A DNA stretch of 64,000 nt from contig NZ_CP154826.1 in assembly GCF_039613825.1 (NCBI RefSeq), positions 3,658,001 to 3,722,000 of the forward strand. Reading direction: 5' to 3'. Position 1 is the first letter of the stretch; each line of letters starts with the position of its first letter. This document shows, one piece after another, positions 15,795-24,540 of the stretch. The DNA comes from Diaminobutyricibacter sp. McL0608 (GTDB lineage Bacteria > Actinomycetota > Actinomycetes > Actinomycetales > Microbacteriaceae). The notes beneath the pieces are model-generated. The model saw only the letters and a list, made by a program, of their open reading frames with translations. It had not been told where the DNA came from and did no database searches. The position numbers and the translations under genes were made by a program.

Positions 15795-18214
15795 GCGCGG
15801 GCCACCCGCTTGCGTTCATCCGTCGGATCGCCGTAGGTCGTCGTGCGCTGGCGCACGGGCCGCGAGAGCGAGCGCGCGATCCGGTCGACGTCGGCCGGCA
15901 GAAGCTCATGCCCGTGCTCGACTCCGGCTTCGGGCAGGACGCGACCGTCGAGGAGGGTGCCGCCCAGGTCGTCGGCGCCGCTCTGGAGCATCAGCGCGGC
16001 CTCCGCGAACCCGAGACGCGTCCACGGCGCCTGGATGTGGTCGATGTGCCCATGCAGCATGAGGCGGGCGACCGCGTGAACGCGGCGGTGGCTGTCTGAC
16101 TCCTGTCCGGCGGACTCCCGTCCTGCGGGACCGGCGTGGCCGATCGCGGGCATCGGCACGAACTCGGTGAAGCCGCCCGTCGAATCCTGGAGCTCGATCA
16201 GCCGGCGCAGATGCCCGACCCGGTCGGCAGCGGACTCGCCGTTGCCGTAGACCATGACCGATGTCGATCGGAATCCTGCGCGGTGCGCGGCCGTGACGAT
16301 CGAGATCCAGCGGTCGACCGGGAGGTCGCCGGGCGCGACCCGGAGCCGCACCGCATCGTCGAGGATCTTGACGCCCGTGCCCGGCACGGTGTCGACGCCC
16401 GCGTCGCGCAGGGCCGCGAGGTAGTCGACGTCGTCGAGGCCGAGGCGCGCGGCGCCGTCGGCGATGTCGGCCGGCCGGAACGCGTGCAGGTGCAGCTCGG
16501 GGCGCGTGGCCTTCACGACGCGGGCCAGTCGCAGGGAGGAGTCGGCGGGCAGAGCATCCGGGATCACGCCCTGCACGCAGAGCTCGGTCGCGCCGAGCGC
16601 CCACGCGTCGTCGACTATTTCGGTCAGCGTCTCGAAGGTGAGGGCCGAGCGGTCGGGCGCGTCGCCGTGTGTGACCGGGCTCAGGTTGGTCGAGGTGACG
16701 TTGCGGTTGACGACGAAGCTGATCGCCTCGCCGACCGTGTAGCGGCGCAGGTCGTTCGCGAGCCCTGCGAGCGCGTCGAGGTCGTCGCCCTCAGCGCCCA
16801 TCAACTCTGCGTAGTCGCGATCGCTGAGCGCCCCGGGAGACGACGCGGCACGCGACAGCGCCGACCTCACCGCCGACGTGTGAACCGCGACCCCCCTGTT
16901 CGCTGATCCGTTCGCCGAAGAACGACCTTCGGGTCGATCTGAAGGTCGGAGTCTGGCGAATGGATGCACAGAGCGGGAGATCAGGGATCCAGCGGGCTCG
17001 TCGGCGAGCATGGTCGACGGGTCGGCTAGGGCATCGACCCGTGGACGCACGGCTTCGTCGATCCACTGCGCGGCATCCCGGACGTACGGCGGATGCACGG
17101 TGAGCCGTTCAGTCAGCCGGAAGCCCTCGCGCCGGGTGAGCTCGGCCAGCTCCACGATCTGCGGCCACGGGCGTTCCGGGTTCACATGGTCGGCGGTCAG
17201 CGGGCTCACACCGCCCCAGTCGTCGGCCCCGGCACGCAGGAGCAGGCCGAGCTCGCTCGCATCCGACAGATTCGGCGGCACCTGGATGCGCGCATCCGCC
17301 CCCATCACCAGACGCGCGGCCGCCACGGTCGCCGCGTACTCACGGACGCCGAGGTCGTCGTCGTTCTGCATCGCCGTCGCCGGCTTGGAACGGAAGTTCT
17401 GCACGATCACCTCCTGGAGGTGACCGAAGCGGTCCTGGATGTCGCGCAGGGCCACCAGCGATTCCGCGCGTTCGCGAGCCGTCTCGCCGATTCCGACCAG
17501 GATGCCCGTGGTCAGCGGCACGCGCGCCCGCCCGGCGTCTTCGAGCACCTGCAGACGCACCGCGGGGTCCTTGTCGGGCGAGCCGAAATGCACCTCGCCC
17601 TTCTCCGCCCAGAGCCGGTACGACGTCGTCTCGAGCATCATCCCCATCGACGGGGCCACCGGGCGGAGCCAGGCCAGCTCCTCAGCGGTCATCACGCCCG
17701 GGTTCAGGTGCGGGAGCAGCCCCGTCTCGTCGAGCACGAGCTGCGCCATCTCCCGCACGTAGTGCAGCGTCGACTCGTAGCCGTGCTCATCGAGCCAGGC
17801 GCGCGCGACAGGCCACCGGTCCTCCGGACGGTCGCCGAGCGTGAACAGCGCTTCCTTGCACCCCATCGAGGCGCCGAGCCGGGCGACATCGAGGATCTGC
17901 TCGGCCGACATGTACGGCGGCTTGCCCTTGAGCGCGAGCTTGCCGGGGGTGTCGACGAAGATGCAGTAGTGGCAGCGATCGCGGCACAGGGTCGTGATCG
18001 GCAGGAACACTTTCTTCGAAAAGGTGATCACGCCGGGGCGGCCCGCACGGGCCAGCCCCTCGTCGCGCAGGCGGGCGGATGCATCGAGCAGGCGCTCGAG
18101 GTCCGCACCGGTCGCGAGCACCAGGGTCTCAGCATCATCGACCGTGAGCTGGTCGCCGCTGAGGGCGCGCTCGATCACGGTCTGGAGATCCACTGCGAGC
18201 TGCCCGCGATCCAT
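15791..18214 (-). CDS. fbiC: FO synthase FbiC (CofG/CofH fusion) with cluster-less CofH half
   Basis: About 807 residues. The CofG half (roughly 1-390) is a normal radical SAM enzyme: its motif is LCRDRCHYCIF (C77, C81, C84), followed by YMSAEQILDVARLG and IVQNFRSKPATAM. The CofH half (about 470-807) keeps the scaffold (FVVNRN, ALGATELC, LHLHAFRPADIA, DTVPGTGVKILDD, GGFTEFVP, ADDLGGTL) but the C-x3-C-x2-C motif expected directly after NRN-x3-N is absent: residues 503-520 read NRNVTSTNLSPVTHGDAP and about 12 residues are missing. Other conserved points differ too (MVYGN for MMYGH). CofG-type chemistry looks possible; CofH-type radical chemistry does not. A frame-consistent 60-nt palindrome lies in the linker. 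I favour the ATG at 18214 (GAGAGG upstream); one at 18238 is in frame. Confidence 0.9.
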   Translation of the reverse strand: MDRGQLAVDLQTVIERALSGDQLTVDDAETLVLATGADLERLLDASARLRDEGLARAGRPGVITFSKKVFLPITTLCRDRCHYCIFVDTPGKLALKGKPPYMSAEQILDVARLGASMGCKEALFTLGDRPEDRWPVARAWLDEHGYESTLHYVREMAQLVLDETGLLPHLNPGVMTAEELAWLRPVAPSMGMMLETTSYRLWAEKGEVHFGSPDKDPAVRLQVLEDAGRARVPLTTGILVGIGETARERAESLVALRDIQDRFGHLQEVIVQNFRSKPATAMQNDDDLGVREYAATVAAARLVMGADARIQVPPNLSDASELGLLLRAGADDWGGVSPLTADHVNPERPWPQIVELAELTRREGFRLTERLTVHPPYVRDAAQWIDEAVRPRVDALADPSTMLADEPAGSLISRSVHPFARLRPSDRPEGRSSANGSANRGVAVHTSAVRSALSRAASSPGALSDRDYAELMGAEGDDLDALAGLANDLRRYTVGEAISFVVNRNVTSTNLSPVTHGDAPDRSALTFETLTEIVDDAWALGATELCVQGVIPDALPADSSLRLARVVKATRPELHLHAFRPADIADGAARLGLDDVDYLAALRDAGVDTVPGTGVKILDDAVRLRVAPGDLPVDRWISIVTAAHRAGFRSTSVMVYGNGESAADRVGHLRRLIELQDSTGGFTEFVPMPAIGHAGPAGRESAGQESDSHRRVHAVARLMLHGHIDHIQAPWTRLGFAEAALMLQSGADDLGGTLLDGRVLPEAGVEHGHELLPADVDRIARSLSRPVRQRTTTYGDPTDERKRVARA
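16906..16965. repeat. 60-nt palindromic element inside the fbiC linker
   Basis: Outer arms ATCC(G)TTCGCC at 16906-16916 and GGCGAATGGAT at 16955-16965 pair with one mismatch. A symmetric 7-by-7-nt internal loop separates them from perfect inner arms GACCTTC/GAAGGTC (16924-16930, 16941-16947) around a 10-nt loop. The element is 20 codons long, keeps frame, and falls in the poorly conserved linker between the CofG and CofH halves (about residues 417-437). Size and symmetry resemble the palindromes in cofC and at 45.1/45.7 kb. Confidence 0.6.
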
Positions 18215-18274
18215 TGCGTCAGGGTACCTCTCGAACATGTCGAATGCGTTGCTCGATTTCGCACATCCCTACCA

Positions 18275-18303
18275 TTGCCTTCGCGAGTCCGAGGCAGTAG
18301 TCA
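18275..18303 (+). promoter_or_regulatory. Possible promoter of the pyrimidine operon in the fbiC divergent region
   Basis: The 133-bp gap between the fbiC and ureidopropionase starts must hold both promoters. On the + strand TTGCCT (18275-18280) and TAGTCA (18298-18303) are 17 bp apart, which would place transcription start near 18310 and leave a short leader with the GGAGG ribosome site. No clear dyad operator is visible. The match to the housekeeping consensus is moderate only. Confidence 0.3.
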
Positions 18304-18347
18304 TAGAGAACATCAGCGAAGTGTTCCAACCCTCCCGGAGGCAGCAC

Positions 18348-19196
18348 ATGGCAATCGTTCGAGCAGCAATCACCCAGACGACGTGGACGGGCGACAAAGA
18401 GTCCATGCTCGCCAAGCATGAGAAGTTCGCGCGGGATGCTGCTGCGGACGGCGCGCAGGTGATCTGCTTCCAGGAACTGTTCTACGGGCCGTACTTCGGC
18501 ATCACCGAGGATGCGAAGTACTACGCCTACGCGGAACCTGCCGACGGCCCGATCGTGCAGCGGTTCGCCGCGCTCGCGAAAGAGCTGCACCTCGTGATGA
18601 TCCTTCCCATCTACGAAGAGGACATGCCGGGGGTTTACTACAACACCGCAGTCGTGGTCGACGCTGACGGCTCGATCCTCGGCAAGTACCGCAAACATCA
18701 CCTGCCGAACCTCGACAAGTTCTGGGAGAAGTTCTACTTCCGCCCCGGCAACCTCGGCTACCCGGTATTCAAGACCGCGGTCGGCCCCATCGGCGTCTAC
18801 ATCTGCTACGACCGGCACTTCCCCGAAGGCTGGCGCGAGCTGGGGCTGAACGGGGCCGAGATCGTCTTCAACCCGAACGCGACGAAGCCTGGCCTGTCGA
18901 ACCGCCTCTGGGAGCTCGAGCAGCCCGCGGCCGCAGCGGCCAACGGCTACTTCGTCGCCGCCCCGAACCGCGTGGGCAGAGAGGACAACGAGTACGGCGA
19001 CCTCGCGGTCACGTTCTACGGCATGAGCCAGTTCGTCGACCCGCAGGGAAACGTCATCGGTGGGTACGGGAGCGGCGAGCACGAGGAGGTCGTCATCCGC
19101 GACCTCGACCTCGACCTGGTGCGCGAGGTGCGCAACGCCTGGCAGTTCTACCGCGACCGCCGCCCCGAGTCCTACACCTCGATCCCGAAACCCTGA
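18348..19196 (+). CDS. Nitrilase-family N-carbamoyl-beta-alanine amidohydrolase (beta-ureidopropionase)
   Basis: 282 residues of the nitrilase superfamily. The catalytic triad is visible: Glu43 in CFQELFYGPYF, Lys116 in GKYRKHHLP, Cys153 in YICYDRHFPEGW. The last motif and the C-terminal RNAWQFYRDRRPESY are typical of bacterial beta-ureidopropionase/N-carbamoyl amidases that release beta-alanine, CO2 and ammonia. The ATG at 18348 follows CGGAGGCAGCAC. It is the first gene of a five-gene operon with dihydropyrimidinase directly downstream, which supports this substrate. Confidence 0.9.
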   Translation: MAIVRAAITQTTWTGDKESMLAKHEKFARDAAADGAQVICFQELFYGPYFGITEDAKYYAYAEPADGPIVQRFAALAKELHLVMILPIYEEDMPGVYYNTAVVVDADGSILGKYRKHHLPNLDKFWEKFYFRPGNLGYPVFKTAVGPIGVYICYDRHFPEGWRELGLNGAEIVFNPNATKPGLSNRLWELEQPAAAAANGYFVAAPNRVGREDNEYGDLAVTFYGMSQFVDPQGNVIGGYGSGEHEEVVIRDLDLDLVREVRNAWQFYRDRRPESYTSIPKP

Positions 19197-19216
19197 GAAC
19201 CGCGAAGGAGCGCTCC

Positions 19217-20659
19217 ATGACCACCACACTCATCACCGGCGGCACCGTGGTCTCGGCCACGGGTCGCGGCCTCGCCGACGTTCTCATCGACGGCGAGACG
19301 ATCGCCGCCGTGCTGCAGCCGGGTTCCGTGCTGCTCGGAACGGACCTGGCCGCATCCGTCGACCGCGTGATCGACGCGACCAGCCGCTATGTCATCCCCG
19401 GCGGCATCGACGCCCACACCCACTTCGAGCTGCCGTTCGGCGGCACCGAGGCGAGCGACACCTTCGAGTCCGGCACCAGGGCCGCCGCCTGGGGCGGCAC
19501 CACGTCGGTCATCGACTTCGCCGTGCAGACGTACGGCACGCGCATCCAGGACGGCCTCGCCACGTGGCACGACAAGGCCACCGGCAACTGCGCGATCGAC
19601 TACGGCTTCCACCAGATCGTCGGCGACGTGACCGAGGACTCGCTCGCCGCGCTCCGCTCGCTGCCCGACGAGGGCATCACCAGTTTCAAGCTGTTCATGG
19701 CCTACCCGGGCGTCTTCTACTCCGACGACGCCCAGATCCTGAAGGCGATGCAGGTCTCGCGCGACACCGGGATGCTCACCATGATGCATGCCGAGAACGG
19801 GCCGGCCATCGACGTGCTCGCCGCCCAGCTCGTCGAGCAGGGCAAGACCGACCCCTACTATCACGGCATTGCGCGGGCCTGGCAGATGGAGGAGGAGGCG
19901 ACCCACCGGGCGATCATGCTCGCGAACCTCACCGGCGCCCCGCTCTACATCGTGCACGTGAGCGCGAAGCAGGCCGTCGAACAGGTCGCCTGGGCACGCG
20001 ACAAGGGCCAGAACGTCTACGGCGAGACCTGCCCGCAGTACCTCTATCTGTCGCTCGAAGACCAGCTCGGTGCCTCAAGCCCGGAATGGGGCCACTTCGA
20101 GGGAGCGAAATGGGTCTGCTCGACGCCGCTGCGCTCCCGGGAAGAAGGTCACCAGGACTCGATGTGGCAGGCGCTGCGCACCAACGACCTGCAGATGGTG
20201 TCGACCGACCACTGCCCCTTCTGCATGAAGGACCAGAAGGAGCTCGGCCGCGGAGACTTCCGCAAGATCCCGAACGGCATCGGCTCGCTCGAGCACCGCA
20301 TGGACCTGATGTACCAGGGCGTGGTCACCGGTGAGCTGACGCTCGAACGCTGGGTGGAGCTCACGAGCACGACCCCGGCCCGCATGTTCGGACTCTACGG
20401 TCAGAAGGGCGTCATCCAGCCCGGGGCCGACGCCGACATCGTGCTCTACGATCCCAACGGCCACACGAGCATCGGAATCGGCGACGGCAAGACGCACCAC
20501 ATGAACATGGACTACTCGGCATGGGAGGGCTTCGAGATCGACGGACATGTCGACACGGTGCTGAGCCGCGGAAAAGTCGTCGTCGACGACAACCAGTACC
20601 TCGGAACGAAAGGCGACGGGCGCTTCCTCAAGCGCGGCCTGTCGCAGTACCTGGTCTAG
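19217..20659 (+). CDS. hydA: Dihydropyrimidinase
   Basis: 480 residues of the D-hydantoinase/dihydropyrimidinase amidohydrolase group, opening the dihydrouracil or dihydrothymine ring. Metal ligands: DAHTHFE (His67, His69), the carbamylated Lys in TSFKLFMAYPG, MHAENG and YIVHVSAKQA (His), and VSTDHCPF (Asp). The N-terminal small domain is TTLITGGTVVSATGRG. Length and motifs are complete. It lies 20 bp after the ureidopropionase with GAAGGAGCG as ribosome site. Together these two enzymes perform steps two and three of reductive pyrimidine breakdown. Confidence 0.94.
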   Translation: MTTTLITGGTVVSATGRGLADVLIDGETIAAVLQPGSVLLGTDLAASVDRVIDATSRYVIPGGIDAHTHFELPFGGTEASDTFESGTRAAAWGGTTSVIDFAVQTYGTRIQDGLATWHDKATGNCAIDYGFHQIVGDVTEDSLAALRSLPDEGITSFKLFMAYPGVFYSDDAQILKAMQVSRDTGMLTMMHAENGPAIDVLAAQLVEQGKTDPYYHGIARAWQMEEEATHRAIMLANLTGAPLYIVHVSAKQAVEQVAWARDKGQNVYGETCPQYLYLSLEDQLGASSPEWGHFEGAKWVCSTPLRSREEGHQDSMWQALRTNDLQMVSTDHCPFCMKDQKELGRGDFRKIPNGIGSLEHRMDLMYQGVVTGELTLERWVELTSTTPARMFGLYGQKGVIQPGADADIVLYDPNGHTSIGIGDGKTHHMNMDYSAWEGFEIDGHVDTVLSRGKVVVDDNQYLGTKGDGRFLKRGLSQYLV

Positions 20660-20668
20660 GCGCGCGCG

Positions 20669-21685
20669 ATGGACTTCGGCGCAGTACTCCAGACCAATCC
20701 GCCCGCCTCGCGTACCATCCACCTGGCCAGACTCGCCGAACAGTACGGCTTCAGCCACGTGTGGACCTTCGACTCGCACCTGCTCTGGCAGGAACCGTAT
20801 GTGATCTACAGCCAGATCCTCGCCGAGACCCGGCGCATCATGGTCGGGCCGATGGTGACCAACCCGGCGACCCGCGACTGGACCGTGACGGCATCCGTTT
20901 TCGCGACCCTCAACGAGATGTACGGCAACCGCACGATCGTCGGCATCGGGCGCGGCGATTCAGCGGTGCGCGTGATCAACGGCGCCCCGACGACGCTGGC
21001 CGAATTGCGCGAGGCGATCCACGTCATCCGCGAACTCGGCAACAGTCGGCCGGTCGACTACAAAGGGTCGACGCTGCAGTTCCCGTGGAGCAAAGGATCC
21101 GAGCTGGAGGTCTGGGTCGCGGCCTACGGACCGCTCGCCCTGAAGCTGGCCGGCGAGGTCGGCGACGGGTTCATCCTGCAGCTCGCCGACCTCCACATCG
21201 CGGAATGGATGATCGGCACCGTGCGGCAGGCGGCCGAGCGCGCGGGCCGCGACCCGCAGGCGGTGAAGTTCTGCGTGGCGGCCCCGATGTACATCGGCGA
21301 CGACTGGGAGCACATGCGCGAGCAGTGCCGGTGGTTCGGCGGGATGGTCGGAAACCATGTCGCCGACATCGTCGCCAAGTACGGGACGGGCGGGGCGGTG
21401 CCGAAAGCGCTCACCGACTACATCGCCGGACGCGAAGGCTACGACTACAACGAGCACGGCCGGGCCGGCAACACCCACACCGAGTTCGTGCCCGACGAGA
21501 TCGTCGACCGGTTCTGCATCCTCGGAACGGCGGACGATCACATCGCGAAGCTGAAACAGCTCGCCGAGCTCGGCGTCGACCAGTTCGCCGGCTACCTGCA
21601 GCACGACAACAAAGAGGAGACCCTTCGCGTGTACGGCGAGACGGTCATCCCGGCGCTCACCGAGCACGTGAAGGCGAAAGGCTGA
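20669..21685 (+). CDS. LLM-class F420-type oxidoreductase in the pyrimidine operon
   Basis: 338 residues, luciferase-like barrel: FGAVLQTNPPASRTIHLARL, SHVWTFDSHLLWQEPYV, MVGPMVTNPATRDW, IVGIGRGDSAVRVI and FCILGTADDHIAKLKQL. It resembles the LLM subfamily annotated as TIGR03842 (F420-dependent, CPS_4043 type); that assignment is from memory of the pattern. It starts 9 bp after the hydA stop and 2 bp precede the next ATG, so it belongs to the operon. No dihydropyrimidine dehydrogenase is present in the window, so this enzyme is a candidate for the missing redox step. Confidence 0.87.
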   Translation: MDFGAVLQTNPPASRTIHLARLAEQYGFSHVWTFDSHLLWQEPYVIYSQILAETRRIMVGPMVTNPATRDWTVTASVFATLNEMYGNRTIVGIGRGDSAVRVINGAPTTLAELREAIHVIRELGNSRPVDYKGSTLQFPWSKGSELEVWVAAYGPLALKLAGEVGDGFILQLADLHIAEWMIGTVRQAAERAGRDPQAVKFCVAAPMYIGDDWEHMREQCRWFGGMVGNHVADIVAKYGTGGAVPKALTDYIAGREGYDYNEHGRAGNTHTEFVPDEIVDRFCILGTADDHIAKLKQLAELGVDQFAGYLQHDNKEETLRVYGETVIPALTEHVKAKG

Positions 21686-21687
21686 CC

Positions 21688-23031
21688 ATGAACGCACCAT
21701 TCGATGAAGGGTTCCCTGATCCCGCAGACGGAGACCTCGCCCAGCAGCTCGACCGCGCCCACGTCTTCCACTCCTGGTCGGCGCAGGGTCCGTTCACCGG
21801 CCTCGCGATCGCGGGCGGAAGCGGCACCACGGTCTGGGACTTCGACGGACGCCGGTACCTGGACTTCGCCAGCCAGCTCGTCAACGTGAACATCGGCCAC
21901 CAGCATCCGGCCGTCGTCGCCGCGATCCGCGAGCAGGCCGAGATCCTGACCACCATCGCACCCGCCACCGTGAACCTGACCCGCGGCGAGGCGGCGAAAC
22001 GCATCGTCGCGCACGCGCCCGACGGCTTCAACAAAGTGTTCTTCACCAACGGTGGGGCGGATGCGAACGAGAACGCGATCCGCATGGCCCGCCTCCACAC
22101 GGGGCGCGACAAAGTGCTCTCGACGTATCGGTCGTACCACGGCAACACCGGCGCGGCCATCGTCGCGACCGGTGACTGGCGTCGCGTGCCGAACGAGTTC
22201 GCACGCGGTCACGTGCACTTCTTCGGGCCGTATCTCTACCGCAGCGAGTTCTGGGCGCAGACCCCCGAGCAGGAATCGGAGCGCGCGATGACCCACCTGC
22301 GCCGGGTGATCGAGAGCGAAGGGCCGGCGACGATCGCCGCCATCGTGCTCGAGACGATCCCAGGCACCGCGGGCATCCTGGTGCCGCCGCCCGGCTACCT
22401 CGCCGGAGTGCGTGCGCTCGCCGACCAGCACGGCATCCTCGTCATCCTCGACGAGGTCATGGCCGGTTTCGGTCGCACCGGGCGCTGGTTCGCGTTCGAC
22501 GGCTACGACATCCGCCCCGACCTCATCACCTTCGCCAAGGGCGTGAACTCCGGCTACATTCCGGTCGGCGGGGTGGTGATCCCCGACGAGATCGCAAGCG
22601 ACTTCGACGAGCGGGTCTTCCCGGGCGGCCTCACCTACAGCGGGCATCCTCTGGCGATGGCCTCGATCGTCGCGGCGCTTGATGCGATGGAGACCGAGGG
22701 GATCGTCACCCACGCGGCGGAGATCGGGTCGGATGTGATCGGCCCGGCCCTCGCGGAGCTGGCATCCGCGCATCCACTCGTCGGCGAGGTGCGCGGTGAA
22801 GGCGTGTTCTGGGCGATCGAGCTGGTCGCCGACCGCGGGACCCGCGAACCGGTGTCGGCTGCGACGATGGGGCGCATCAAAGCCGGGCTACTCGAACGCG
22901 GTGTCATCCCGTTCATCCAGGACAACCGCATCCACGTCGTGCCGCCGTGCGTCGTCACCGCCGACGAGGTCGCCCAGGCGATGACCGCGTACGACGAGGT
23001 ACTCACATCGATCGAAAGGGTCGGGCAATGA
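21688..23031 (+). CDS. Class III aminotransferase, probable beta-alanine aminotransferase
   Basis: 447 residues, fold-type I omega-aminotransferase. Seen: VFHSWSAQGPFTGL, FTNGGADANENAIRMAR (PLP phosphate site), VILDEVMAGFGRTGRW (cofactor Asp), TFAKGVNSGYIPVGG (Schiff-base Lys) and GGLTYSGHPLA. In this operon the obvious substrate is beta-alanine (or 2-methyl-beta-alanine from thymine), yielding malonate semialdehyde or methylmalonate semialdehyde for the next enzyme. The substrate is inferred from context, not residues. Its stop overlaps the dehydrogenase start (ATGA 23028-23031). Confidence 0.9.
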   Translation: MNAPFDEGFPDPADGDLAQQLDRAHVFHSWSAQGPFTGLAIAGGSGTTVWDFDGRRYLDFASQLVNVNIGHQHPAVVAAIREQAEILTTIAPATVNLTRGEAAKRIVAHAPDGFNKVFFTNGGADANENAIRMARLHTGRDKVLSTYRSYHGNTGAAIVATGDWRRVPNEFARGHVHFFGPYLYRSEFWAQTPEQESERAMTHLRRVIESEGPATIAAIVLETIPGTAGILVPPPGYLAGVRALADQHGILVILDEVMAGFGRTGRWFAFDGYDIRPDLITFAKGVNSGYIPVGGVVIPDEIASDFDERVFPGGLTYSGHPLAMASIVAALDAMETEGIVTHAAEIGSDVIGPALAELASAHPLVGEVRGEGVFWAIELVADRGTREPVSAATMGRIKAGLLERGVIPFIQDNRIHVVPPCVVTADEVAQAMTAYDEVLTSIERVGQ

Positions 23032-24521
23032 CCGACATCATCAACCACTGGATCGACGGCCGCGAGGCCGCCGGCGTCTCCACCCGCACGCAGCCCGTCT
23101 ACGACCCGGCGCTCGGCACCACGACGAAGGATGTGCGGCTCGGCAACGCGGCCGACGTCGACACGGCCGTCGCGGCCGCTCTCGCCGCCTTCGCCGAGTG
23201 GGGCGGCTCATCATGGGCGAGGCGCCAGAGCGTGCTCTTCACCTTCCGCGAGCTGCTGAACGCCCGCAAGGAAGAGCTCGCACAGATCCTCACCGCCGAA
23301 CACGGCAAGGTCCTGTCGGATGCGCTCGGCGAGATCGCACGCGGGCTCGAAGTCGTCGACTTCGCGACAGGCATCGCGCACCTGGCGAAAGGCGAGTACT
23401 CGGAGAACGTGTCCACCGGGGTCGACGTCTATTCGCTGCGCCAGCCGCTCGGGGTCGTGGGCATCATCAGCCCGTTCAACTTTCCGGCGATGGTGCCGAT
23501 GTGGTTCTTCCCGATCGCGATCGCGGCCGGCAACACCGTCGTGCTGAAGCCGAGCGAGAAAGACCCCTCGGCGTCGGTCTGGCTGGCGAAGCTGATGCAG
23601 GAGGCGGGGCTGCCCGACGGCGTGCTCAACGTCGTGCACGGCGACAAGGAGTCCGTCGACGCGCTTCTCACCCACCCCGACGTGCAGTCGATCTCGTTCG
23701 TCGGGTCGACCCCGATCGCCCGCTATGTCTACGAGACCGCCACCGCGGCCGGCAAGAGGGTGCAGGCGCTCGGCGGGGCGAAGAACCACATGCTGGTGCT
23801 ACCGGATGCGGACCTCGACCTGGTCGCGGATTCGGCCGTGAACGCCGGCTTCGGGTCCGCGGGCGAGCGGTGCATGGCGATCAGCGTCGTTCTGGCGGTT
23901 GACACGATCGCGGATGAACTGGTCTCGAAGATCACGAAGCGGATGGCCGGGCTGACCACCGGTGACGGACGCCGCTCCTGCGACATGGGACCCCTGATCA
24001 CCGAGGCGCACCGCGACAAGGTCGCGGGTTACATCGACATCGCCGCCGAGGACGGGGCCACAGTCGTCGTCGACGGGCGCGATGTCGTGGCCGACGGGGC
24101 GGCCGAAGGCTTCTGGCTCGGCCCGACCCTCATCGACAACGTTTCGACCGGGTCGCGGGTCTACATCGACGAGATCTTCGGCCCGGTGCTCTCGGTCGTG
24201 CGGGTTTCGGGGTATGCCGAGGGGCTCGGCATCATCAACGCCAGCCGGTATGGCAACGGGACCGCGATCTTCACCAACGACGGCGGCGCCGCCCGCCGGT
24301 TCCAGCGCGAGGTGCAGGTCGGGATGATCGGAATCAACGTGCCCATCCCGGTGCCAGTGGCGTACCACTCGTTCGGCGGCTGGAAGGACTCGCTCTTCGG
24401 CGACGCCAAGGCGTACGGCCCGCACGGGGTCGACTTCTTCACCCGCGAGAAGGCGGTCACCTCCCGCTGGCTCGACCCCAGCCACGGCGGCATCAACCTG
24501 GGCTTCCCGCGCAACGCGTAA
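23028..24521 (+). CDS. mmsA: CoA-acylating (methyl)malonate-semialdehyde dehydrogenase
   Basis: 497 residues of the ALDH superfamily, MMSDH type. Motifs: VVGIISPFNFPAMVP, VVLKPSEKDPSA, ISFVGSTPIARYVYE, GAKNHMLVLPDADL and SAGERCMAISV (nucleophile Cys); the region after that, EIFGPVLSVVRV and FGGWKDSLFGD, also follow the family. The general-base Glu of ordinary ALDHs is not at the usual LGGxx position, which fits the CoA-dependent subfamily. It converts the semialdehyde to acetyl- or propionyl-CoA, completing the pathway. Confidence 0.93.
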   Translation: MTDIINHWIDGREAAGVSTRTQPVYDPALGTTTKDVRLGNAADVDTAVAAALAAFAEWGGSSWARRQSVLFTFRELLNARKEELAQILTAEHGKVLSDALGEIARGLEVVDFATGIAHLAKGEYSENVSTGVDVYSLRQPLGVVGIISPFNFPAMVPMWFFPIAIAAGNTVVLKPSEKDPSASVWLAKLMQEAGLPDGVLNVVHGDKESVDALLTHPDVQSISFVGSTPIARYVYETATAAGKRVQALGGAKNHMLVLPDADLDLVADSAVNAGFGSAGERCMAISVVLAVDTIADELVSKITKRMAGLTTGDGRRSCDMGPLITEAHRDKVAGYIDIAAEDGATVVVDGRDVVADGAAEGFWLGPTLIDNVSTGSRVYIDEIFGPVLSVVRVSGYAEGLGIINASRYGNGTAIFTNDGGAARRFQREVQVGMIGINVPIPVPVAYHSFGGWKDSLFGDAKAYGPHGVDFFTREKAVTSRWLDPSHGGINLGFPRNA

Positions 24522-24540
24522 TCCTCGGACCGGTCTCGCG

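Noticed and set aside
16800-17100. Possibility that fbiC is two genes or frameshifted in the linker
   Set aside because: The frame is continuous, linker length is ordinary and both halves align; only the cysteine motif is missing.
20521-21687. A long + frame in front of the class III aminotransferase
   Set aside because: It is out of frame with the LLM gene it crosses and Arg/Pro-rich; the aminotransferase has its own ATG at 21688.
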